A stretch of DNA of 64,000 bases from Sclerurus mexicanus (Eukaryota > Chordata > Aves > Passeriformes > Furnariidae). Under the pieces are notes generated by a model, which saw nothing but the letters and a program-made list of their open reading frames with translations, was not told where the DNA came from and did no database searches. Both the position numbers and the translations under genes were made by a program. The stretch spans positions 196,980-260,979 of the forward strand of contig VWZF01007011.1 of assembly GCA_013396755.1 (NCBI GenBank). The letters run 5' to 3'. Positions 1-11,641 of this stretch are shown piece after piece; the stretch's first letter is position 1; every line of letters begins with the position of its first letter.

Positions 1-755
1 AAAAAAGAATTCGTAGGTTAAAAAGTCTTCATAATCTGAAAAATTGCAAATACTTATGAAGGGTCATTTTCAAAGAAAGATTAGACACCCGATGTAAATT
101 TTAAGTAGACATTTTAAGTAGTAATTTTAAGTAGTCCAGCTTCAATTTTGTAATTATCCTTTCTGTACTTTTCTTCCCCTTTGGATTGACCAAAGCTCAC
201 TACATGCATTATTTTTACCTTAATTTTATTATAAATTTTGTGTCTTTAAGCGCTCACTATTCAGTCAGAACAACTTCTATTTTATTTCCTCCACAGTTAG
301 ATAGGAATTGATCAAGAGCAGGTGGAGTGGAGGAGAAGGCAGCTGGTGGGTAAACTTAAAAAAAGAAATATTTGGAAATGAATGCCTAATGGCAGCCTGA
401 ATTCTTACAAAGGTTCTAAATAGCCTTCAGTCTAAATTTTTGAATGCTCATGAGTTTCTGAAAATTATTATAAGACTTTTCTTAGAAGTCTGATCAGTTA
501 TTTTGATAATTATCTGTGGATTTTTAAGAATCCTTAGTAATATCTTGTGATATCTTTAAGAAACAAGAAAGATGAATTTAATTTTTAAAATATTGTTAAT
601 GTAACATATTCAATCATAGAATCCAGGGGATAAGTTTACTCCCATTTATATAACGAGTGGGAAAATAATTTTAGAAAGGAAATATTAATTCAAACAAATA
701 TTTATTTGGAAGGCTTAAGACATCAGAATATTTACAGGATTCACATTTAAAATAT
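1..755. other. AT-rich DNA, no gene seen
   Basis: No open frame, repeat or RNA gene that I can support. The stretch is AT-rich non-coding sequence; the only local feature is a triplicated TTTTAAGTAG-like phrase near 100-135. Confidence 0.6.
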
Positions 756-852
756 TAAAAAAAAACAACAAAAAAAACCAGAAAAAAACCCCCACCAAAA
801 ACCCAAACCAACCAACCAACCAACCAACCAACCAAACCAAAAAAAACCCACA
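756..852. repeat. A/C-rich low-complexity tract with (CCAA)n
   Basis: An A-rich stretch passes into about seven tandem CCAA units at 807-836 and then back into A-rich sequence. It contains almost no G or T. Similar A/C-rich tracts recur in this window near 14.6, 44.0, 58.8 and 59.7 kb. Confidence 0.9.
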
Positions 853-1118
853 AGGGAATACTGGAAAATACCAAAAGTAGAAGTATACATGTTATTTAAA
901 AATTCTCATAATTAACCCTTATTTTGCTCTAGCTTCTGTTTCTGTTTAGAAAGCTGGTTGTAGTCAGCTACAGGCAGGGTTCTACATCATTGTCCTCACT
1001 GTTTCAAAAATTTCTTTATATGTAGGAAATTACTGTAGGTGAACCCCAAATTTCATCTTGAACATCAAAAAATTTCACCCTGTGCCAGAAGTTTAGTACT
1101 GAATCTAAAAGGTCAAAT

Positions 1119-1207
1119 TATCAAATCATAGAATTATCTCTGATTTATCAAATCATTATCAAGAATTATCAAATCATAGAATTATTTGGAGTGGAAGGTA
1201 CCTTAAA
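1119..1207 (-). repeat. Duplicated CR1 3'-tail-like motif
   Basis: Two copies of an AAATCATAGAATTAT phrase lie at about 1123 and 1170, just outside the main CR1 3' end, which starts at 1208 with its own AATCATAGAAT. The second copy is followed by text like the CR1 terminal region (TGGAAGGTACCTTAAAG). This could be a truncated earlier CR1 3' end, or a tandem duplication of the tail of the CR1 next to it. Confidence 0.5.
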
Positions 1208-1650
1208 GAATCATAGAATAATTTGAGTTGGAAGGAATATTTTAGACATCATTTACCTCCAGCTGCCCTTCCACTAGACTAAGTTGCTCAAAGCCCCATC
1301 CAACCTGGACTCGAACACTTTCAGGGATGGGGCATCCACAACTTCTCTGGACAACCTGTTCCTGTGCCTCATCAATCTCATAACAAAGAATTTCTTCTTA
1401 ATATCTATTGTAAACCTACCCTTCTTCAGCTTATGAGCAGTACCCCTTGTCTTATTGCTACATGCCTTTTTACAAAGTCATCTTCCAGCTTTCTTATGGG
1501 CTCCCTTTAGGTACTGAGAGGCTTTCGTATGGTCTCCCTGTAGCCTACTATTCTCTGGGCTGAACAACCACAGTTTTTTCAGCTTGTCTTCATTGGACAG
1601 GTGTTCCTACCCTGTGATCAAGTTAGTGGCCTTGTTTGGACTTACGCCAT
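1208..1650 (-). mobile_element. CR1 LINE 3' end, minus strand (fragment)
   Basis: Read on the plus strand, this begins with AATCATAGAAT and continues with the reverse complement of the CR1 3' end. Typical phrases are GGTTGCTCAAAGCCCCATCC-like text near 1285 and CTTTCAGGGATGGGGCATCC near 1320, then text corresponding to the end of ORF2. The element is 5'-truncated, as is usual for CR1, and heavily mutated; no open frame survives. CR1 moves by target-primed reverse transcription and this copy cannot be active. Confidence 0.9.
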
Positions 1651-3954
1651 GACTTATACGACTTGTTATCCTGGACCAGAGGGAGTCCTAGTCCATTATT
1701 CAATTAAATGGACAGGATCAGTGGTCAGGAAACTGAAGGAATCTCATAATTATAAAGGTAAAATATTGCCTTAAAAATGTACAATTCATCTGAACTGGCT
1801 ATACCTTAGTGGAAGATGCATGTGAATAATGTCCTTTATTATAATGTCCTTTATTAATAGCATCAAGGCATTGGCTGATTTTTAGTTGTCTGCTGTGTTT
1901 CACACTCAACACTTTGTGGGAATACATCCATATTTGTGAATAAGGCATGCAGCAAAGTAGACAAAATGAGAATGAAACCTCTCAAATTAAGAGAAACTTT
2001 CTGAAGTATGTATTAGGTGACCCAGAGATAATAGGGTGTTGATTGTTTCCATAGAGTAGAGAAGATATCTGGTTAAAGAAATGTACTAATAATAGTTTAG
2101 CTATCTTTCTGTGAGCAGATGTTTGTGAAAGAGTAAATTGAACTGTCTTAGTTCCTATCCTTCCTCCAGAACCTAAAGAAAGAACTGCAATAGTATCACA
2201 GGGAATACTGGTATGACAAAGGGAATATTTTGTAAGTTTTCAAATACTTCATATCCTGGATTTGATAATACATTTCCTTTGTCTGGAAGAGAAGAGGGGA
2301 GCTCTACCTGTTCAACATTTCTGGTTGCTATTCCTCTATGTGCTCCACAACATTTATGCTGAAGACAGGAGAAAAAGATTTACCATTTTTTTCTCAGCAT
2401 TGTATTCACTAGTATTTTAGATGATGACATCCTTGAAAAAAGAATTTATTTTTTTTTTTTAATACAGAGAGCCATCAGAGGCATGGAGGGGTCTTTATAT
2501 GAGCAATAAATAATATTAGCTATTCTTTCATGAAGTTCCAGTACAGCATGACACTCTGTTCATGAAGAAGAGTGGACTGTTCCAATTCATTCATATACAA
2601 AAGGAGAATAATGATAGTACACAATATTATTCACATGAATATGCACAACCATAACTCTTTCAGTGATAAAAAATTAAAGGAATGTAGAAAAATGCAGCTA
2701 AATCACAAAATGGAATTAAAATTAAATAGATAAAAAAGCTTTACATTTTTGAATGATCATTTTAATGTGATAGTCATCTGATTAATAAGATAAGTAAAAG
2801 TGCAGAAATATAGCAAAGGATTTTCAATCTTTTTCTATCAGCTAAATTAGATGAAGAGCCTGTGAAAATTAAGACTTTTGCAAGATTTACATGAAGTGCT
2901 GTACCTAATCAGGCCCTAAAAAAATAATTTTTCTCTCGCTTTTTGTAACAAGATTTTTAATGATTCTTTTTGGTGGAGCCTCTAAGTTACAATGAGCAAG
3001 AGGACTTTCTTAATTTTAGAAACATTCATATCTCTGTGAACTCTTTAGACTTGTTCTTCAACTAAGTTGTGATTTTCAAGGAACTACCAAATAACACTTT
3101 TCATTAATTAAATGAGAAAATAGCTCAACTTCTTTTTAAAATGTACTGAAGTGCAATAAGTTTTGTAAAGAACCTTACCTTTCATCTTCTTTTGTGAGTC
3201 AGATAGAAACCAAATTTATTTTAAGGCTTAAGTTGGGTCATTTACTGGATTTCTTGGCTTAGAATTTCTCAATGAAGATTTTAGTGTATCTTATATAAAG
3301 CTGTTCTTGAATCTTCACACAACACATGTAAAATCACTGAATTGTCAAATCTATTGGCTCATAGCTGAGCAGAGGCCATTATAGTCAAAGAATTACTTTT
3401 TTCACAATGAGATATGCATAAAATGTAAAGTAGAAACATACAGCCCATATTTTATTTTATTTTCTTCCAGTTTGAGACTGCAATTAACTGAATGCTTTAT
3501 TAAATTAATAAAAAGTATTCACTCTCGGTATTACTCCATTCAGTCAATACTACTGTTGGATCCTATGCTTTCCATACCTGTAAATCTTGGGGATACAGAA
3601 TTGGTAGATACAATCACTCTTTTTCATTTTAAAATGGTGAAGACATGATTTTTTTAAGAGATTTGAAACAAGAAACTGTCTCTTGACCTTTTATCACATG
3701 AATCACATTTAAAATGGTGAGAGGAAATTATTTAAAGCTTCGTGGAAATAGACAGTGTTCTAAAATAAAGTTCATGTATTTCAAAACTCTTCACACACGT
3801 AATTACAACACAAAATTAGCCACCCATTCATCCTTTCATAATCTTTTTTCTCAAGTCTGAATTTTGAACACTGTCTTCTTGTGTGCCTGGGGAAAGGGAG
3901 GGATTTGTAAACTTTGGCTTGACTAGAACCTACCCAGGAGATAATTAAAACATT
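1651..3954. other. AT-rich DNA, no gene seen
   Basis: No supported gene. The stretch has a T run at 2449-2460 and scattered A/T-rich words. The only 60-codon frame (3781-3963, minus) resembles nothing I recognise and is expected by chance at this base composition. Confidence 0.6.
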
Positions 3955-4378
3955 TGATATCACTCACAACATCCTTCTGGGAAAGTTGTCCGGATGTGGG
4001 ATGTGCAGGTTCACAGTGTGCTGGGTAAAGAACTGACTGAATGGCAGAACTCAAAGCATTATGGTAAATGGGGCTACATCTGGCTGGCAACGGGTCACCA
4101 GTGGTGTTCCTCAGGGCTCCATTCTAGGGCCAATGTTGTTCAAGATATTGGTCAACAATCTGGATACAGGAGTTGAACTCATCAATAGCAAATTTGCTGA
4201 TGATACCAAACTGTGAGGTATTGTTGACTTTTTTGAGGGACAGGACACTTTGCAGAAGGATCTAGATAGATTGGAGCATCAGGCTATTATTAATGGGATG
4301 AAATTTACCAAATCCAAATGCTTGATAATGCGCCTAGGATGGAGGCACAGGCACAAGTGTAGGGTAGGGTGACAAGAG
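3955..4378 (+). mobile_element. CR1 LINE internal fragment, plus strand
   Basis: This piece covers the middle of CR1 ORF2, the reverse-transcriptase palm region. It starts at text equivalent to 'SHNILL' of the RT and runs past the catalytic box into the region equivalent to 'FNKAKC'. Both ends are truncated: it has neither the 3' tail nor the endonuclease part. Several small indels and stops make it non-functional. Confidence 0.88.
3994..4216 (+). pseudogene. CR1 ORF2 reverse-transcriptase palm fragment (broken)
   Basis: Translation across changing frames gives RT landmarks: a QGSILGP box at about 4110-4130 followed by LFKILVNNLDTG, then the catalytic FADD box at 4193-4204 (equivalent to YADD of other reverse transcriptases). 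The frame ends at a TGA at 4214-4216, where related copies read through (DDTKLG). The two catalytic aspartates are present, but the frame is shifted upstream and stopped immediately downstream, so no active enzyme could be made. An ATG-initiated 60-codon frame at 3994 starts in a different frame and is not a real start. Confidence 0.8.
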
Positions 4379-5357
4379 TGCAAAATTATTCCACATATTT
4401 ATAAAGTTATTCTATCTAAATGATGGTTTTCCTAGACTTATATATTGCTTGATGTAGATGTAGTAGTTTCACTAAGAAATTATATTTTTTGTATAAATTG
4501 CTTAACATAAATCATGATTAAGCCCTAAGTCTGTCTGTTTTAACTTTACTTGTTAGTTTGGCTATCTCCTTTCTAAATCATGATTCATTGAACTAAAACC
4601 TGCTAATTCACAGACCTAGACGAAGCATTTTGGAATTAACAAAGGAAAGGAAAATGAACAAGGTTTGCTGGCTCTAACACCTTTCAATGGTTGAATTTGA
4701 TAACTTTAAGAATCTTTTCTGTGAATGTGATGCAATACATTAGCTATCTGGGGAAGAGGAAGTTAGATGATCTCTTTCCACAGAGGGAAAGCATCCTGCA
4801 GTATTTTTCCTAATTATGGATTACTGAAAAAAATCACATGGAATTAAATTAATATATACTGAGAAAATCCAGAAATCCACAACCAAAGTCCAAAAGACTT
4901 GGCTATAGATAGACCAAAATTAAAATATGACACTACAGGGCTATAAGGTCTAAACATACTTAAATTCTACTAAAGTTAACTGAGAAATCCAAGCAAGAGA
5001 GGACCAGAACTTTTGCAAGCTGGCTAACTCACCTGTACAGAACCAGAACTCTAGACTTTTCACATTTTTAAGTGGAACACATGTACTGTGACAAAGAAAT
5101 TGGAGGTTACAAGACTCACCCATCTTTCATGAAAACCTTCATTTGACTCTACAGTGAACAGATCTGGACTGACAGTCAATCCCAAATGCAACTTTTTGGT
5201 GTGATTGAAAGTGAAATAACAGCTAAAATTCAAATTTAAATTAAACTATCTGTGTCAGAGGTCAGGGTTTCTTGTTTGAGTATTGACCATCAATTCGCTT
5301 TCTTTATATAGTTTTTTTCTATCCAGCAGCATAGCACTTATGTGAGTTTGAATATAC
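4379..5357. other. AT-rich DNA, no gene seen
   Basis: No open frame of note, and no repeat family that I recognise. Confidence 0.55.
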
Positions 5358-5421
5358 TAGATATATATATATATACACACATATATATATACATATATAC
5401 ACACACACACAAAAAAAAAAA
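5358..5421. repeat. (TA)n/(CA)n microsatellite plus A run
   Basis: Alternating TA dinucleotides are interrupted by CA dinucleotides, then a CA run at about 5398-5410 and an 11-base A run. It lies about 140 bp upstream of a CR1 body. The 105-codon minus-strand frame starting here is produced by the repeat and is not a gene. Confidence 0.95.
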
Positions 5422-5534
5422 GTAAAATGTCTTTCTCTTCAGTGTCTGTGCCCATACACTTTATCTTTACCAGTAGCTGTCCCTGGAGCCCTCTCTTCCC
5501 AACTTCCTTGATCCATAGTAGCTGATCCTCCATC

Positions 5535-5756
5535 ATGAAGTCACCTTTAGAGACACCAGAAACACTGGACTTCAGGAGACTGGAGTTTGACCTCTTCATG
5601 GATCTGCTTGAGAGGGTCCCATGTGATAAGGTCCTAGAGGGAAGGCGGCCCCAAGAAAGTTGGTTGACGTTCAAGAATCACATCCTTCAACCTCAGAAGC
5701 AGTACATCCCAACAAGCAGGAAATTAGAAAAAAAAATTCCAGGATACCTTGAATGA
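5535..5756 (+). pseudogene. CR1 ORF2 linker fragment (broken)
   Basis: The 73-codon frame contains LLERVPCDKVLEGRRPQESW, matching the conserved stretch of CR1 ORF2 between the endonuclease and RT domains (family form: LL.RVPWD.ALEGRG.QESW). The likely continuation is in other frames downstream: a piece with the equivalent of 'REIVRAARDQVRKAKA' near 5810-5915, and NGSRDLIIQDMENAEVVNAL at about 5983-6042. At least two frameshifts are needed to join them, so this is a dead copy. The ATG at 5535 lies outside the similarity and is not a meaningful start. Confidence 0.8.
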
Positions 5757-6905
5757 CCAAGGAGCTTCTGACCAAGAGGAAATACACAGAGGAAGACGGA
5801 AACAGAACCAGATAATTTGGGAGACATACAGGGACAATGTCTGTATATGCAGGGACAAAGTAAGACAAAGTTCACTTGGAAGTGGATTGGCAAGGGAGGC
5901 CAAAGCAAAACAAAAAGTACTACAAGTACATAGGTGATAAAAAGAAATCCAATTAAATCCAATGAAAATATGGTCCTGCTGCTGAATGGGAGTAGGGACC
6001 TGATAATACAGGACATGGAAAATGCTGAAGTAGTGAATGCATTATTTTTCTCTCTCTTTACTAGCAACATTGTTCTTGAAGAATCCCAGAGACCAGCGGA
6101 AAGGCTGCAGCAAGCAAGATATACCCCTGGTAAAAGGAGATCAGGTAATAGAATATTTAAACAAAGAGGACAAGCATAAGTCGTGAACCCCAATGGGATG
6201 AACAACAAATGTTGAATGAATTGGCTGATGTCATTGCAAGGCCACTCTCAATAATCTTTGAACAAAGAGAATAAGAGAGATGTCTGAGAACTGGAGGAAA
6301 AAATCTACCAGCCCTCTTCCAAAAGGTCAGAAAGGAGGACCCCAGAAACACCAGGCCAGTCAGACTCACCTTGATTCCTCAAAGAGTGACGAAGCAAGTA
6401 ATCCAGGCACATAAACAAGAAAATCACCAAGAGTAATCAATATGGCTTCACCAAAAGGTAATCATCCATTGACCAATTTGATAAACTTCCACAGTGAGAT
6501 GGCTGGCCCGATAGATGAAGGTACACCTTCATAGATATTGTAGATATTCATAGTAGATATTGTCTGCCTGAATTTCAATGAGACCTTTGACACTGTCTCT
6601 CATAAGAGAACTTCTTCTCACAGAGAAGCTCTTTAAATCTGGACTCGCTGAGCAGATGGTGTAGTGAATTACATACATCATATATATATTATATATGTTA
6701 TTGAATCTCAATAATATATAAATACCAAAAGGGAGAGCATAAAAGAGGACAGAGACAGCTCCTTTCACTGGTGTCCAATACCAGAGACAATGGGCACAAA
6801 ATGAGACACAGGAGGGTCCCTCTGAGCATCAGGAAACACTTTTTCATACCTTTCACCTCCAAAGGTCCCTAGCAACCTCAACCATTAGTAGTTCTGTAGT
6901 AGGCT
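5565..6905 (+). mobile_element. CR1 LINE, internally deleted, plus strand
   Basis: The order is: linker between endonuclease and RT (5565-5950), start of the RT domain (5950-6610, ending at 'VCLNFNETFDTVSH'-like text), an AT-rich interruption (about 6650-6735), then the 3' part of ORF2 and a short 3' end (6735-6905). The middle of the RT, including the catalytic FADD box, is missing. Frames are broken at many points. The 3' end at about 6880-6905 carries the CCTAGCAACCTCAACCATT-like terminal text seen in CR1. I read this as one decayed insertion rather than two, since both parts are in the same orientation and in CR1 order. Confidence 0.85.
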
Positions 6906-9251
6906 CTGTAGTTCTATTTAAGGAATTTACAAAAAGAAAAGAAGGACTGTGCTGAATGAGTGCAGAGCACACACAGAGAAACATAATGACAAGTAAACTC
7001 TTTAGAAGTGACCAGCCATTTTTATCACCTTATGCTTCTGTCTTTCCTGCTCTTGTTCCTTCAGAAATCACTCAAATCCTTTCCTTTTGCTGGTTTTGGT
7101 TTCTCTCCATAATAAATCTCATGCAATCCATCAATGATGTTACCCTTTACACCATAATGTCTCCTGTATTCCTAGGCAACAATGCAACAATCCTCCTCAA
7201 GCCAAAAGATGTTACAACATTAATTCATGTTCATATGTTTAACAACTGGGCAATGAGACTCTCCTCAGACAACCTTGGGAGAGGTTTGAGTAGGGTATCC
7301 CTTCCTCTGAATCCTCAGTTTGCATTTTCCACCTTCCTTTTTGCTACTATTGTGCTTTTCTGGGTTTGTGGAGTTGGGCCTTAAATGAGCTGATAGGCCC
7401 TGTGGTGGGCCTGCAAGTAGACAGAGCTACCTCTATCCTCCTCTCTCATTCTCTCTCTGTTATTTTGTGGATGAACTTTTGACATATAACGTAGCAAAAT
7501 ATCCCACCTGGTTGCATTTTGAGGGATAGAAGTACCCAGAATTTCAAAGATATTCAGTTAGATACAAAAATTGTTTGCAGATAGGGTGACTGCACACATC
7601 TAATTTTCAGAAAGACAGATGGCAGCTTGAATTTGAATTAAGAACAAAACAGTATTCCTGGAGAAATGTATACCACTGTTTAAATGCTACTGAATCTGAA
7701 AAGTTAACATGACTTTCATCTGCTGAAATAAATCAGCATTTCAAAGTAGTGTTTCTAGAAATAAATATGACAGGTACATAAAACAGCAATGAAAAAAAAA
7801 ATAAAAAGGGAAATGAAGGATCATGGGTAAAAAGAGATTTCAAGAAAATCAAACAAAATAATTAGAAACAGCTGAGAAGACAATAAAATGGAAAGTAGCC
7901 ATGAAAATGGAGGTGTCATGATTGTCCAGACAGAGGAACAGGTCTCATAGCAATCTAGACAGAGGTAACGTTGCTGGCTATTGAGGCCTTATGGACTCAC
8001 TTCACAAAAGCAACAGTCTCCTATTTCCTCCTATTTTGCTTTTTTGTTGCATATTGTATCGACAGTTTTATACTACTAGGTTTTCAATTCTCAACAATAG
8101 CACTTATTTCAGAGTCTATCATACTATTTTTTAAGTTAACATTATTTTTTGAAAACATCACTTTATATATGTCTAGATATAATTCTATCCTACTCAGTCT
8201 TTAGTCCTTCTAAAGTTGTTCAAAATCAGTTCTCATGCCTGCTTCTGATCAACAATCTTTTCACGTCCAGACTCTTGTAATTTACATGTTGAATGATACA
8301 GAACTGAAGAACTCAACTGGTAATCTCCTACCACAGCAAAAACTGATGATTTTTGGGATTCCACTTTTCTAAATCAACTATTTGAGTAACCAATGGCCAT
8401 TATTCTTATACCTTGGATGCCTTCTTAAAAGCCTTTGGTGAGGAACATCACCAAAATCTGCTTGCAAACCAAGGAAGACTTCATTAACCAAATTATCCTT
8501 ACTCACATATTTGGTATGCATTCCAGAAAGCTCAAGAGTTGTGAGGAAGGACTTCTCTTTAAGAAAGCTACGTTCCTTTCCCCAACTACATTTTTTTTTA
8601 TCCAGCCATCTGGCAAGTTTTTTCTTTCTATTGCAGTGGAAAATAAATTACCCCAAATCATAGATCGTTACACCGTTATCTTAGTTTTACAGAAATACAG
8701 CCATTTTCACCAGATAGCTCACTACATGTTCTCAAAACAAAACCCCTCAAAACAATATTATTAAGGTTGATATAGAGATAAAACTTGAAAACAAGTTGAT
8801 TTGTTTTGTCCAAACAGAAATACAAGCTAGCTTGTTTGTGTATACAAGTATACTTATATATTTTGGGGAGTGCTCATTCTTCATTGCAAAGGTTAATGAA
8901 CATCTCTGACAATTTTAAGTGCTAGTATAATCATATCAGATACCAGTTATTTGAGGAGAGGATGTTTACTCTTATAACAGCCTTTGCCTCAGGATATTCT
9001 ACTCTTAAAATTCCGTCTTGACTTTGCTTCAACAAACTTTGCTTCTCGTAAAGGCATAGGGTGAGGCAAAACTCTATCTGCAATACAAATGTCGATCTGA
9101 AGACCATACTGATGTGATGCAACATTTTGATTTTAAGTGTTTAGGTGGTATATTACTGAAATTTAATATCATACATGATAACAAAAAAAACCCAACGTAT
9201 TTTCTCATGAAGACTTCCTTTTAGTCAGGCATTTATATACACAATGCTACC
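6906..9251. other. AT-rich DNA with two chance-length open frames
   Basis: No gene that I can support. A 142-codon plus-strand frame (6956-7384) and a 109-codon one (8435-8764) show no family motifs that I recognise. A pyrimidine-rich run ending CAG at 7040-7066 resembles a splice acceptor, but I see no convincing donor. Confidence 0.5.
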
Positions 9252-9270
9252 AAAATAAAATAAAATAAAA
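9252..9270. repeat. (AAAAT)n short tandem repeat
   Basis: About four AAAAT units in a row within AT-rich sequence. Confidence 0.8.
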
Positions 9271-11278
9271 CCTAGTAATTAATGTCTTTGTTCTCACAAC
9301 ATGTCAATGAGTTAAAAACTTCTGTTATAAATTGAGTGACAAAAGAATGACAGCTACAGCATAATAAGTAGAAACTTAAACTTATGTCAAAATCTTAAAC
9401 CACACAAACAGTTTGAAAAGGCTTTTTCATTCCCAGATGTGAACTACTTTGGTCAGTTTACTATTAAATTTATGTTTGCCATGAGAGATACTCTGTGTGT
9501 GCACACTTATTTACCCCTTTTGTTATTGGGGTTTTTTCCCCAGGTGTGATTGGTAAGCACACATCAAAGTATGAGCTTGTGCTCAACCTTGTAATATATG
9601 ATTGGATATGTACATGCCATTTTCAGTTAGATGGTCTAGGAGTTCCTGGTAGAAACATCTTATCCTGGCTCATGGTCAGTTGGAGTGTGTATGCAACTTC
9701 AGTTTGTCTGTCATCATACAGTACACTACTCAACTCTTAGATATTTGACAAATGTTATTATGGGTTTGTGAAGGTAAGTCAGAGAACACAGCTAACTTTA
9801 CAATCTCCTCTTTCAAGCTCTTAAACACAGTGTAGACACTGCTTCAATGTTTTTGCTTCAGCAATAACTTATGAAATAACAAAGGCAAAATCATAGGTCA
9901 CATATGATTTTCATTTTGTATTAGTATGTCTACCATCCCAGTCTTCTAGACTATCTAATACATAGAATTCTTCCTGTAATATTTTCTTCTATCCTCCCCC
10001 AACCTACAGTCTCACTTATCTAGTTTATACTGCTAGTACACTGATGAATACAATTCATAGTTGAATAACATTGCCTGATAAACAGAGCACCCCAGGGTTC
10101 ACAATTAAATATTGGAAACGTCTACATTTGACAACATCTTCTTTTGTGATATAAAACAATGAAGCCTTACCTGAATTGTCCAAGTTAAAAATTATAATTT
10201 TCATTTTTGAACTATGACCACTCTCACAGATAGAAAGCATCAAGTTTTGTCAAGATAATATTTAATCTTGACTTTGCAGTGTTTATCTGTGGTACTTCTT
10301 TAACAAAAATAGTGCATCTTTTAGGAAATCAGTTCTAGACTAGGTAGTATTTTACCACTGTGAGTGTTTCACAGCTCACTTAATTAGTGCTCAGTTTTTA
10401 CTCCATTCTGACTAAATTTGTCCCCTAGTGTTCTTGTGTTCAGTGACCTTACCTTCACAGTGCATTGATGGGCTGCCTGTACACATATTATTTTGACAAT
10501 CCTGGTTATATTAATTGGTCTCTCAGGAGCTTTCTATAATAAATCTATCTTACTGACAGTCAGAAGTACATACAAACTCTCTTCCTTCCTTATCTTCATT
10601 GTTCAGCAGAGCTTTATAAAAGAGAAAGATGTGAGTTAACATTGCAAATGTTCCTCCTTTATACTTTATTATTCTGAATGTACGAAAACAACAGTTGTGA
10701 TCAGAGAAGGTTGTATGACCTATGCAGGTCCCTTGCAACCTCTGAAAAATAACCAAAAATTCTATGAGAACACATATGATTCTTTCAAATCACCACAACC
10801 AAACATCATTCTACAGCATAGATCCAGTACCAAAGTACATCAGGCAAATTATCATAGTTCATACTTAAAGGTGGGAATTAACACTTCTGAGATCATCACT
10901 ATCTCTGAAAACACTCAGAAAAGATTTGTTAAAGGTAGGGAGAAATATTGGGATCTTGCTATTGGCTAACACATACACAGGTGCTTAAATGATAGTCTTT
11001 AATGATAGTATCCACTCAGCGAAGAAGGGAATCTGTGTTACAAGAGTCCTTCGAGTGTCATCTCGAGCTGAATCAGCAGAGACTATTTGCATAATTGTTT
11101 TGCTTGCATCACCATTTTTATTTTTTGTAATCCAGCTATCCACCATATATGTGTAATTTATTGTTATTGGTGTAACATGTGAAACATCTCTTAAGTATCT
11201 TAAGTACATGCAAAAGACTCTTCGGTGACTATTGCTGCAGGAGCAGCTTTAATTAACCTTTTACAAATGTCTTATATA
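9271..11278. other. AT-rich DNA, no gene seen
   Basis: No recognisable gene or repeat family. A 90-codon plus-strand frame at 10697-10969 has no motif that I recognise and no good splice signals around it. Confidence 0.5.
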
Positions 11279-11283
11279 TGCAT
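11279..11283. repeat. Target-site duplication, left copy (TGCAT)
   Basis: Five bases TGCAT directly flank the solo LTR and are repeated exactly at 11642-11646. This is the expected footprint of retroviral integration. Confidence 0.75.
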
Positions 11284-11389
11284 TGCGACAGCTGAGAGGA
11301 ACGCTCCCCCTCACCCCCCCCCATCGTCCACGTGGTCCCCGACATGTCCCGCGAGAGAGAGACACTCAGAGACCACCGGGAAGGGTGCA

Positions 11390-11406
11390 GAGAGAGAGAG
11401 AGAGAG
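11390..11406. repeat. (AG)n microsatellite inside the LTR
   Basis: About eight AG dinucleotides directly downstream of the poly(A) signal in LTR orientation, in the R/U5 part. Confidence 0.9.
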
Positions 11407-11412
11407 TTTATT
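11407..11412 (-). promoter_or_regulatory. LTR poly(A) signal AATAAA
   Basis: Plus-strand TTTATT reads AATAAA on the minus strand, 16 bp downstream of the TATA-like box. It fits the U3/R junction of the solo LTR. Confidence 0.65.
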
Positions 11413-11427
11413 GAGTACAGGTCAGGG

Positions 11428-11435
11428 TATTTAAA
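11428..11435 (-). promoter_or_regulatory. LTR TATA-like box
   Basis: Minus-strand TTTAAATA, downstream of two inverted CCAAT boxes and just upstream of AATAAA. This is the expected core promoter position for the solo LTR. Confidence 0.6.
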
Positions 11436-11641
11436 GGTTTAACAGCCAATGGGGAAGGGGTTACCGAAGGGCCAATCAGGGGACTTCACCTGGCCTGGCT
11501 AAGGCTTGCATACTAATTAGGAAGACAAAAGGTCCAGGAAGAGGGGGGTAACTCAGGGAAAAAGGATAAAAACTTCATGTTACAATACAATAAGACAGGC
11601 ACTCTGGCTGGGTTCTCCATCCTCCCCAGAGACCCATCTCT

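Larger units (their letters stand above)
11284..11641 (-). mobile_element. Solo retroviral LTR, minus orientation
   Basis: A 358-bp unit flanked by exact 5-bp direct repeats (TGCAT). Read on the minus strand it starts AGATGGG-like text (the usual TG appears mutated to AG) and ends ...TGTCGCA. In LTR order it has two inverted CCAAT boxes (ATTGGC; plus-strand 11471-11476 and 11445-11450), a TTTAAATA TATA-like box (11428-11435) and an AATAAA poly(A) signal (11407-11412). An (CT)n stretch (11390-11406) and a CpG-containing U5 follow. TATA and AATAAA are only about 16 bp apart, a compact layout like that of avian alpharetroviral LTRs. No internal retroviral genes flank it, so it is a recombined solo LTR. 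The family is unassigned. Confidence 0.85.

Noticed and set aside
5357..5674. 105-codon minus-strand ORF
   Set aside because: Its C-terminal part is translated (TA)n/(CA)n microsatellite and the rest is antisense to CR1 ORF2.
5693..6208. 171-codon minus-strand hydrophobic ORF that could look like a membrane protein
   Set aside because: It is the antisense shadow of the plus-strand CR1 ORF2 fragment at 5.5-6.2 kb.
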